Source: Polyangiaceae bacterium | Lineage (GTDB): Bacteria > Myxococcota_A > Polyangia > Polyangiales > Polyangiaceae | Length of the DNA: 45,648 bases | NCBI GenBank assembly: GCA_013361525.1 | Contig: JABFXY010000064.1 | Coordinates: forward strand, 1-45,648 | Direction of reading: 5' to 3' | Shown: positions 25,059-32,141 of the stretch, piece by piece | Layout: the number at the start of each line of letters is the position of its first letter | Numbering within the stretch: the stretch's first letter is position 1 | Program-made: the position numbers and the translations under genes | Notes under the pieces: model-generated | Databases searched by the model: none | Told to the model about the DNA's origin: nothing | Seen by the model: the letters and a program-made list of their open reading frames with translations, nothing else

Positions 25059-26801
25059 TCAGCTCGGCATCTGTTCTTCTTCGACCCGAACGAACACCTC
25101 GAGCGTCTCACCGCCGCCGCCCGCGTACAGCGTGCCGGACGTCGGCGTGGCGTCGACGAAGCTTCGGCCCACGGCGACGCGGATGTGCTCGGTCTGGATC
25201 ACGGTGCCGTTGGTCGGATCGAAGCCCTTCCATCCGACCTCCGGGAGATAGACCTGCACCCACGCGTGGGACGCTTCTCCCATTCGCACGTTGGAGTGCT
25301 GCGGCCCGGTGAAGACGTAACCGCATACGTACCGCGCAGGGACGCCGAGCAAACGCGCGAGGCAGATGAAGAGGTTCGTGAAGTCTTGGCAAACGCCGAG
25401 GCGCTTCGAATACACCTCGAACGGCGTCGTGAGGACCGTCGTCTCGCCGGGCTTGTAGGTGTACTCCCGAAAGATGGATCGGTTCAGATCGAGAAGCGTA
25501 TCGAGTAAGTCGTAATCGTTCCGTTCGACGAACGTCATCGCATAGCTCGCGAGCTCGAGGAGCTGGGATTCGGGCAGCTCCGGCGGCAAGAGGAACGGCT
25601 GCAGCATGTGGTGCTGCCACGGCATCCACACGAGCGGGATCGTCGAGCGCTTGCGCACCTTCGCGAACGCGAGCGGGTCGGTATCGAAGAGATCCACGAG
25701 GGAATCGGCCTCGATCGCGAGCTCGGTGAAGGGCTGGTCGATGGCGATCTTGCGGACGCGGTTGCCGAAGACGTCCTCGAACTCGCGGTTGCTGCCGTCG
25801 ACGGAGACCTTGAGCGAATGGGAGCGGAGGCGCTGCAGGCGATCGTCGGCGGGCTCCAAGCGCAGCACGTGGGACGAGCGCTCGACGGGGCGGGCGTAGC
25901 GATAGATGGTTCGGTGGACGACGCGGAGGCGCTTCGGCGAGCCTTCTTCGAGCCTGCGTGCGCTCGGCCGCGCGCTCGGAGACGTGACGTGTGGTCGGGC
26001 GCCGACCTCGGCGAGGAGCGCGCCTTGACGCACGACGATGAGCGTTCCCGGCGTGAGCGTTCGCCACGGGGGCGACCTCCTCTCCGGGCCGAGCGATATG
26101 TCGAGAGGCCTCGACGAGACGAGGACACCTTTTCGGCTGACGGTGCCCCGCCGCGTGAAGTCCACGCAGATCTGCGCGTCACCGATGGTCACTTGCTCGT
26201 ACGGCGGAAGTAGCTCCGCGACGTGAAGCTCTCCCGGGTGGTGTCGATCGGCATACGCGACGAGATCGCGCCCATCCGTCAGGACGAGCGTGAGCCCGCC
26301 GTACCCATTGAGATCGTCCAGCCAGCCTTGCAGCATCTCCGGCCCGATGTCGGCGAGGCTCTTCGTGCCTGCCGAAAATGCGCGGTTCAAAAGCTCGCAG
26401 AAGACCAGCTCGCTGTCGGTCGCGCCGACCGGCTCGAATCGCGTCGGCTCCGACAAGGGAAGGCGGCGCTCGAGCGAGCCCGCGTGCGCGATCGTGAAAT
26501 CGCGACCGCCCATGCTGCGCACGAACGGCTGCGTGTTCGCGTCCGTGTTGCGGCCCCAGGTCGCTGTTCGCACGTGCACGAGGAACAGACTCGACTCGAG
26601 GTGTTGCCACGCTCGAACGAGCTCGCTGCGAATGCTCCCCGCGGGGGGCGCCGGCTCCTTGAGGACGACCGCGCAAGGCTCACCGGCGGGGTAATACGCC
26701 AGGCCCCATCCGTCGGGGTGCGTACCGCCAGGACGCAGGCACCGCAGATCGAACGAAGGCGCGAGCTCGCCTTCGAAGGACATCGCCAACAAGTTCGGCA
26801 T
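25059..26801 (-). CDS. Fusion of class II amidotransferase-like domain and transglutaminase
   Basis: 580 residues. Residues 1-270 match the class II glutamine amidotransferase (YafJ) fold: HPDGWGLAYY, LVHVRTATWG, DANTQPF, IAHAGSL and GATDSELVF are all in order. However, the N-terminus reads MPNLLAMSF, so the nucleophile Cys at position 2 is Pro, and the oxyanion 'HNG' is HAG. The domain is therefore probably unable to hydrolyse glutamine. Residues ~285-365 form the transglutaminase N-terminal domain (VVHRTIYRYARPVERSSHVL), and the core has Cys471 (RLGVCQDF), His512 (ASHAWVQVY) and Asp528, a complete catalytic triad. It is convergent with the ATP-grasp/alpha-E pair and is the expected third member of that cluster. 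Confidence 0.87.
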   Translation of the reverse strand: MPNLLAMSFEGELAPSFDLRCLRPGGTHPDGWGLAYYPAGEPCAVVLKEPAPPAGSIRSELVRAWQHLESSLFLVHVRTATWGRNTDANTQPFVRSMGGRDFTIAHAGSLERRLPLSEPTRFEPVGATDSELVFCELLNRAFSAGTKSLADIGPEMLQGWLDDLNGYGGLTLVLTDGRDLVAYADRHHPGELHVAELLPPYEQVTIGDAQICVDFTRRGTVSRKGVLVSSRPLDISLGPERRSPPWRTLTPGTLIVVRQGALLAEVGARPHVTSPSARPSARRLEEGSPKRLRVVHRTIYRYARPVERSSHVLRLEPADDRLQRLRSHSLKVSVDGSNREFEDVFGNRVRKIAIDQPFTELAIEADSLVDLFDTDPLAFAKVRKRSTIPLVWMPWQHHMLQPFLLPPELPESQLLELASYAMTFVERNDYDLLDTLLDLNRSIFREYTYKPGETTVLTTPFEVYSKRLGVCQDFTNLFICLARLLGVPARYVCGYVFTGPQHSNVRMGEASHAWVQVYLPEVGWKGFDPTNGTVIQTEHIRVAVGRSFVDATPTSGTLYAGGGGETLEVFVRVEEEQMPS

Positions 26802-26854
26802 GCGGCCGGCATCGTACCTTGAGTCTCCGCGAAGGCCGCGTCACGGTTCGAACC

Positions 26855-27358
26855 ATGGACGGCCGGGGGGACGATCTCGACGTGCTCCACGACGAAGCCG
26901 GGTGGCGCGTCGGGATTTGGAACAACCTGCTGTTCACTGCGATCTCGCAAGCACCCTCCGCGACGAGCCTCGCGCACGTGCGTCGCGGCCAGCGGCGCCT
27001 CCTCGAGATGGATGGACCCATCGGAGGTCTGACCCTCGTCGTGGGGTTACGCCTCGGTCCGCTCGATCTCACCGAGGCGATGCGCGACGAGCTCAAGCAG
27101 ATGATGAACGTGCCGAACCTTCGCGGGCACTCGGCGATCGTCATCGAGTCCGACGGCTTCGCCGGCGCAGCTGTGCGAGCGGTGCTCGGTGCGGTGATCC
27201 TCCTCGCACACACCGATTCGCCACAGAAGATGTTCGAATCGCGCGAGGCCGCGGCCCGCTACCTCGCCGCACACGCACCGGGCGGCTGGAATACCGAGCA
27301 ATTGCTCATTGCCGCCCATCGATTCACGGAGGGCCTCGGACGATCGATAGGCGGATAG
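26855..27358 (+). CDS. Hypothetical protein, possible STAS-like fold
   Basis: 167 residues from ATG, or 179 from a TTG at 26819. Predicted mixed alpha/beta with segments GWRVGIWNNLLFTAISQ, GGLTLVVGLRLGPLDLTEAM and HSAIVIESDGFAGAAVRAV, which resemble the regular strand-helix alternation of the STAS-like myxobacterial proteins. No signal peptide, Cys or catalytic motif is clear. It is divergent to the transglutaminase fusion; the two starts are about 50 bases apart. No function assigned. Confidence 0.6.
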   Translation: MDGRGDDLDVLHDEAGWRVGIWNNLLFTAISQAPSATSLAHVRRGQRRLLEMDGPIGGLTLVVGLRLGPLDLTEAMRDELKQMMNVPNLRGHSAIVIESDGFAGAAVRAVLGAVILLAHTDSPQKMFESREAAARYLAAHAPGGWNTEQLLIAAHRFTEGLGRSIGG

Positions 27359-27439
27359 CACCGTTTGGTTTTCTTATGATCCGGCGCCCCTCGCGTGTTG
27401 GCGCCGAGCGTGTATTTTCCCGGACTACTCGGAGACAAG

Positions 27440-28570
27440 ATGCGCTCGATTGCGTTTCGAAATGGTGACATGCAGGCCGATGCGGCCTCGCCGTCGTGGA
27501 TCCTCGTCTATGCGACCGTCGATCAGCGATATGGCGATGCCGTTCAGACCATTGCGCGCCGATATCCCAATGTGCCGATCTTCGGCGCCACGTCGTTCCA
27601 AGGCGTGATGCACGAGGGCGGCTTTTCGCGCGGCGTATTTGCGCTCGCGGGGGAGAGCGGCGACGGTGTTCGGGCAGCGCACGTCATCAAACGTGCGGCC
27701 GGACGCAAGGCGCGTAACGACGCCAAGGCTGCGGCGCTGGAGATCATCGAGCGTCTCGGCACACGCCCGGACGCTCTGCTCTTGCACGCGACACCAGGCT
27801 TCGAGGAGCGCTTGCTCGAAGGTGTCACCGACGCATTCGACGGAAAGGCGCCACCTTTGTACGGCGGCAGCGCAGCCGACGACGACCTGTCGGGCAACTG
27901 GCGCATTTTCACGGAGAGCGCGGTCGAAGAGGAAGGGTTTCTCCTCGTCGGATTCAGCAGCAAAAAGCCCGTCCACGGCTCTTTCGTCGCCGGCTACAAC
28001 CCCGGCACGAAGCGGGGCAAAGTCACCGCGGCGCACGATCGCGTTATCCGAAGCATCGACGGTCGGCCCGCGGCACGGGTCTACAACGAGTGGCTGGACG
28101 GCGCGCTGGACGACGTCCTCGAGATCGGTGGCAACGTGTTATCCCGCACCTCGTTGCATCCGCTCGGCCACGTCGTCGATCGCGTCGGCGCGGTGCCTCG
28201 TTATCTACTGTCGCACCCGCATGCGATCGGACGCGACGGCTCGCTCTCGCTGTTCACCGACGTGCACGTCGGCGACGAGATCGTCCTCATGGTCGGCAGC
28301 GCGGATGCGCTCGTCGATCGCACAGACCAGGTCGCGGCCCGCGCCGCGCGCGGCGCCGGGCCTCTTCGCGGCGGCATCCTCGTCTACTGTGCCGGCTGCG
28401 TCGGAACGATCGGGGAGCGCGCCACCGACGTCGCGCAGCGCTTCCACGACCGCATTGGACGCGTCCCGTTCCTCGGCATCGCCACGTTCGGCGAGCAAGG
28501 CTGTTACGTCGGGACGCCGTCGCAGAACCGCCACGGCAACTTGATGTGCGACGCGATCTTGTTCGAGTAG
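27440..28570 (+). CDS. FIST domain sensory protein
   Basis: 376 residues; GGAGACAAG leads the ATG. The FIST_N domain is seen in AVQTIARRYPNVPIFGATSF (the characteristic 'iiGcts.g') and PPLYGGSAADD, and the FIST_C domain in the final third (ILVYCAGCVGTIGERA and VPFLGIATFGEQG). FIST proteins bind small ligands, probably amino acids, and pass the signal to kinases or cyclases. Here it is stand-alone without a transmitter domain. The gap upstream (27359-27439) includes an inverted repeat CGGCGCC...GGCGCCG at 27382-27406 close to a TATGAT box, which could be its promoter. Confidence 0.85.
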   Translation: MRSIAFRNGDMQADAASPSWILVYATVDQRYGDAVQTIARRYPNVPIFGATSFQGVMHEGGFSRGVFALAGESGDGVRAAHVIKRAAGRKARNDAKAAALEIIERLGTRPDALLLHATPGFEERLLEGVTDAFDGKAPPLYGGSAADDDLSGNWRIFTESAVEEEGFLLVGFSSKKPVHGSFVAGYNPGTKRGKVTAAHDRVIRSIDGRPAARVYNEWLDGALDDVLEIGGNVLSRTSLHPLGHVVDRVGAVPRYLLSHPHAIGRDGSLSLFTDVHVGDEIVLMVGSADALVDRTDQVAARAARGAGPLRGGILVYCAGCVGTIGERATDVAQRFHDRIGRVPFLGIATFGEQGCYVGTPSQNRHGNLMCDAILFE

Positions 28571-28576
28571 CTCCGA

Positions 28577-29989
28577 TCAGAGATCGATCGCGCCGCTGGC
28601 GTCGCCGAACGCGTCGGTCTCGACGCCGGCGACGTTCAGCATCTTGATGAAGAGCTTCGCGACCGAAGGTTCTCCGTCGAAGACGACGTGGCGCCCGGTC
28701 GCGAACGCGTCGCCACCACTGCCGGCGAGGAGGATCGGCATGTCGTTGTGGTTGTGCGCGTTGCCGTCCGAGATCTCGCTCGACAAGAACAACATCGAGT
28801 TGTCGAGCAGCGTGCGGCCGTCGATGTCTTCCACGGCGTCGAGCATCGCGAGCAGGTTCGCGAACTGCTGAACCTCCCAGGTGTCGATGACGGTGAGCTT
28901 GTCGAAGTTCGCCTGCAGATCCTGGTGATGGCTGATCTCGTGATGGCCGCCGCTGATGCCGAGGAACTCGTAGCTGCGGTTCGAGCCTGCATTCGCGAGC
29001 ATGAACGTGATGACGCGCGTCGCGTCGCATTGGAACGCGAGCGTCATGAGGCGGTTCATGATCTCGGAGTGGGCGACGATATCGCCCGGATCCGTGGGTC
29101 GATCGATCGCCTCGCACACGGGGCCGGTCGCGGCCTTCTCGATCTTGTCTTCGAGCTCGGCGACGCCGGTCAGGTATTGGTCGAGCTTGACGCGATCCGT
29201 GGAGCCGAGGCGCGTCTTGAGGCTGGCCGCGTCTTCACGCACGTAATCGAGGACACTGGTGCGGTAGAGCGTGCGCTTCGCTTGCTCTTCGGCCGTCGCC
29301 TCGGGGTCGAAGCCCTGGAAGATCTGGTCGAACAACACGCCGGGGCTCGTGATCTTCGGCAAGGGTTGCGTCGCCGATGCCCAGCTGATGTTGCGCGCGT
29401 AGGCGCAGCTGTATCCGGAGTCGCAATCGCCGACGCCGCTGCCGCCTTCGATACCGACCTGCAGCGAAGGGATCCGCGTGAACTCTTTCAGGGTGCCGGC
29501 GGCGATCTGATCCATCGAGATGCCGTTCTGGATGTCGGCACCCTGCGTCTTCTTCGGGTGCGCGACGGTGAGGAACGCGCCCGTGCCCGACGCGTGATCG
29601 CCGGGGCCATCGGGACGCGCGGGGAAGTTCGCGAGACCCGAGATGACGTTGACCTTGCTCTTCAGATCACCGAGCGGCGCGAGGATCGTCGGTAGCTCGC
29701 CGAGCGCGCCGGCGGCCTGCGGGCGCCAGTTCGGCATGTGGATGCCGTCGGGGATGTAGTAGGCAAGGATGCGCTTGGGCGCGCCGTCCGCGGCGAATGC
29801 CCGCTTGCTCGAGATCGACTCGAGCCACGGGAGCATGAGCGCAGCGCCGGCGCCGCCGAGAAACGCACGTCGCGCGAGGCCGCGGCGGCGGGGAGCGTTC
29901 GAGCCGTCGTCACGTCCGAGCCAACGCCGTGCGCTCGAGAAGCCGTCGAAGAGGCGTGCAGCACCGAAGCGGTCGAAGAGCTTGATCAC
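28577..29989 (-). CDS. DUF1552 exported protein
   Basis: 470 residues. A twin-Arg type signal (RRAFLGGAGAALMLPWLES) near residue 40 indicates export of a folded protein. The body matches DUF1552: ILAYYIPDGIHMPNWRP, the GDHASGTGAFLT block, and the C-terminal LLDNSMLFLSSEISDGNAHN then HNDMPILLAGSGG. The His/Asp/Asn-rich motifs resemble a sulfatase-type metal site. The start overlaps the DUF1592 stop (GTGA). Function is unknown; pairs of DUF1552 and DUF1592 proteins are abundant in Planctomycetes and myxobacteria and are thought to process large extracellular compounds. Confidence 0.86.
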   Translation of the reverse strand: MIKLFDRFGAARLFDGFSSARRWLGRDDGSNAPRRRGLARRAFLGGAGAALMLPWLESISSKRAFAADGAPKRILAYYIPDGIHMPNWRPQAAGALGELPTILAPLGDLKSKVNVISGLANFPARPDGPGDHASGTGAFLTVAHPKKTQGADIQNGISMDQIAAGTLKEFTRIPSLQVGIEGGSGVGDCDSGYSCAYARNISWASATQPLPKITSPGVLFDQIFQGFDPEATAEEQAKRTLYRTSVLDYVREDAASLKTRLGSTDRVKLDQYLTGVAELEDKIEKAATGPVCEAIDRPTDPGDIVAHSEIMNRLMTLAFQCDATRVITFMLANAGSNRSYEFLGISGGHHEISHHQDLQANFDKLTVIDTWEVQQFANLLAMLDAVEDIDGRTLLDNSMLFLSSEISDGNAHNHNDMPILLAGSGGDAFATGRHVVFDGEPSVAKLFIKMLNVAGVETDAFGDASGAIDL

Positions 29990-32031
29990 GGCAGACCTCC
30001 TTCACCCTCACCGCGCCGATACATGAACGGTTCGCTCGTCACGACCAGCTTGAGCAGCTCTCGAAGCGAGAGCCCCGACGCTTGGAAGTCCTCGACGATG
30101 GTCTCGAGGTAGGCCCGATCGGTGTTCGCGGGGGCGCGACCGAGCGCGTACGTGAAGACCTTCTCCGCCGCGCAGCTCGGCAGCCGGTCGTCCTGGACGA
30201 GGAGCTTCACGAACTCGTCCGGTGTTTGGAACGGATCGCCCTCGAAGTCACCCGACGGGTCGACGTTGACGCCCTTGTCTTGGAGCCGGAACGAGCCGAT
30301 CCCGTCGTAGTTCTCGAGCGCGAGGCCGAGCGGATCCATGACGCTGTGGCACGACGCGCAGACCGGATCCGAGCGGTGCGCCGCGAGCAGCTCCTTCTGC
30401 GTCTTCGCCTCCAAGTCCTCCGGCTTGAAGCCTTCGACGCCGGCGGGCGGCGGGGGCGGGGCATCGCAGAGGAGATTTTCGAGGATCCATTTGCCGCGTT
30501 TCACCGGCGACGTCCGATCCGGGTTGCTCGTGACGGTGAGCCACGCGCCTTGGCGGAGCAGGCCGCCGCGCGGTGCGCCCGAGAGCGTCGTTCGTTGGAA
30601 GTCCGCGCCGAACGCGCCGTCGATGCCGTAGTGCTCGGCGAGGCGATCGTTCACGTACGCGAAGTCGCTCTCGATAAGCTGATCGAGCGGAAGACCATCC
30701 TCCTTCAGGAACTCGGCGAAGAAGAGGTTCGCCTCTTGTCGCATCGCCTCGCGAAGGTCGTCGTCGAAGCTCGGGAAAGCGGTGTAGTCCGGCGTGCTGT
30801 CGGCGAGGGCGCGAATGAAGAGCCACTGCCCGGCGAAGTTGTCGACCAGCGCGACGCTCTTTTCGTCGTCGAGCATGCGGTCGACCTGCGCCGAGAGGAC
30901 CTCCGGATCGAGCAGCTCGTCGGACTCGGCGAGGTCGAGCAGCGCGTCGTCCGGCATGCTGCTCCAGAGGAAGTACGAGAGCCTGGAGGCGAGCTCGAAC
31001 GAGCTCAGCGCGTGCGCCTTCTCGGACTCGGGGTCGTCGTCGACCTCGACGCGGAAGAGGAAGTGCGGCGAGCTCAGCATGGCGCGCACGGTGAGCTTGA
31101 GCCCCTCCGTCTCGTCGTCGCCGTTCGTGAGCGCGAGATCGTAGAGGCCCATCAGCCCGTCGATCTCGTCTTCGGTCATCGGCCTTCGGTACGCGCGCCG
31201 TCCGAACGCGGCGATGATGTCGCGGACGCACGCTTCACCCGTCGTCGGCTCGCAGATGACGATGCGCTCGCGAAGAGGATTGTCCGTCGCGACGCCGTCC
31301 GGGCCTTCGATCTCGATCCAATCGACGAGGAGGTTTCGATCCTCGCCGAGGTCGGGCTCGTAATAGTCATTGAGGAACGAGACGACGATTGACGCATTGC
31401 CTGCCGCTAGCTCGATGTCTTGCTCGACGAGCTGCGGCTCGTCCGCCGTGCCCGTGACGTCGAAGGGGCCCAGCACCGTGCCGGCGACCGAGATCGACAT
31501 CTGCGCTGCGTCCGGCCCGGCCGCTTGCTGCCACGCTCGCACGCGCACGTGATAGGTGCCTGCCGCCTCGAGCGTCTTCGTCACCGTGACGTCGCCGGCG
31601 CTCGTGAGGTTCCATGCGGAGCCGCTCGCGGCGCCGACCGAGCCGCCGACGGTCTCCGCCTCGAAGCGATCGAGCACCGCGGCCGAGCCCAATGCGAGCG
31701 CTTCGTCCGCGAGCTTCTCCGCCGCGCGCTCGTAGAGCTCGAGCTGCAATGGCGACAGGGTCAGCGTGTCGGCGTTGTTGTCGAAGCCGTAGCTGTGGTC
31801 GTCCGCCGGGAAGTCGACCGCCGGGCTCGACGCCGTACCGAGCAGATCGCGGACGGTGTTGTCGTATTCGGCGCGATTCAATCGATGGATTGTCACGCGC
31901 CCGGGGTCTTCACCGGATGGCGTGCCGCTCGGTCCGGGACCACCGTTATCGCCGAGCTGGCCGACGCATCCGCTCGCGGCGAGGCAGAGCGAAGCGACGG
32001 AGAGCGACCATCGTCCGACATCGCGACTCAT
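29986..32031 (-). CDS. DUF1592/DUF1588 family lipoprotein with c-type heme motif
   Basis: 681 residues. The signal peptide ends in the lipobox LAASGC. Domains in order: DUF1587 (VTIHRLNRAEYDNTVRDLLG, then DHSYGFDNNADTL), a beta-rich carbohydrate-binding-like insertion (about 110-240), DUF1595 (AFGRRAYRRPMTEDE), DUF1592 (ASRLSYFLWSSMPDDALLD), DUF1588 with CASCH (DPVCASCHSVMDPLGLALEN) and DUF1585 (LPSCAAEKVFTYALGRAP). The start is placed at ATG 32031; GTG at 32040 is possible. It is the first gene of the pair with DUF1552 and should be located at the outer membrane. Confidence 0.88.
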   Translation of the reverse strand: MSRDVGRWSLSVASLCLAASGCVGQLGDNGGPGPSGTPSGEDPGRVTIHRLNRAEYDNTVRDLLGTASSPAVDFPADDHSYGFDNNADTLTLSPLQLELYERAAEKLADEALALGSAAVLDRFEAETVGGSVGAASGSAWNLTSAGDVTVTKTLEAAGTYHVRVRAWQQAAGPDAAQMSISVAGTVLGPFDVTGTADEPQLVEQDIELAAGNASIVVSFLNDYYEPDLGEDRNLLVDWIEIEGPDGVATDNPLRERIVICEPTTGEACVRDIIAAFGRRAYRRPMTEDEIDGLMGLYDLALTNGDDETEGLKLTVRAMLSSPHFLFRVEVDDDPESEKAHALSSFELASRLSYFLWSSMPDDALLDLAESDELLDPEVLSAQVDRMLDDEKSVALVDNFAGQWLFIRALADSTPDYTAFPSFDDDLREAMRQEANLFFAEFLKEDGLPLDQLIESDFAYVNDRLAEHYGIDGAFGADFQRTTLSGAPRGGLLRQGAWLTVTSNPDRTSPVKRGKWILENLLCDAPPPPPAGVEGFKPEDLEAKTQKELLAAHRSDPVCASCHSVMDPLGLALENYDGIGSFRLQDKGVNVDPSGDFEGDPFQTPDEFVKLLVQDDRLPSCAAEKVFTYALGRAPANTDRAYLETIVEDFQASGLSLRELLKLVVTSEPFMYRRGEGEGGLP

Positions 32032-32117
32032 GAGAGCCACGATATGCGACGTTCGTACGTTGACCTACGATTACCGCGTTCAACAAAACGTTACAGCGCA
32101 AGCAAATCCACGAGTTA

Positions 32118-32139
32118 CCTGGGCGATGGACCACCCAGG
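32118..32139 (-). terminator. Hairpin behind polA, weak terminator candidate
   Basis: CCTGGG and CCCAGG form a 6-base stem with a 10-base loop three bases beyond the polA stop. No T-run follows, so simple factor-independent termination is uncertain. It lies in the ~110-base gap before the DUF1592 gene and could also be part of that gene's upstream region. Confidence 0.3.
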
Positions 32140-32141
32140 GG

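Noticed and set aside
26845..26854. GGTTCGAACC, like a tRNA T-loop
   Set aside because: No acceptor or anticodon stem can be drawn around it on either strand, and it lies right before a start codon.
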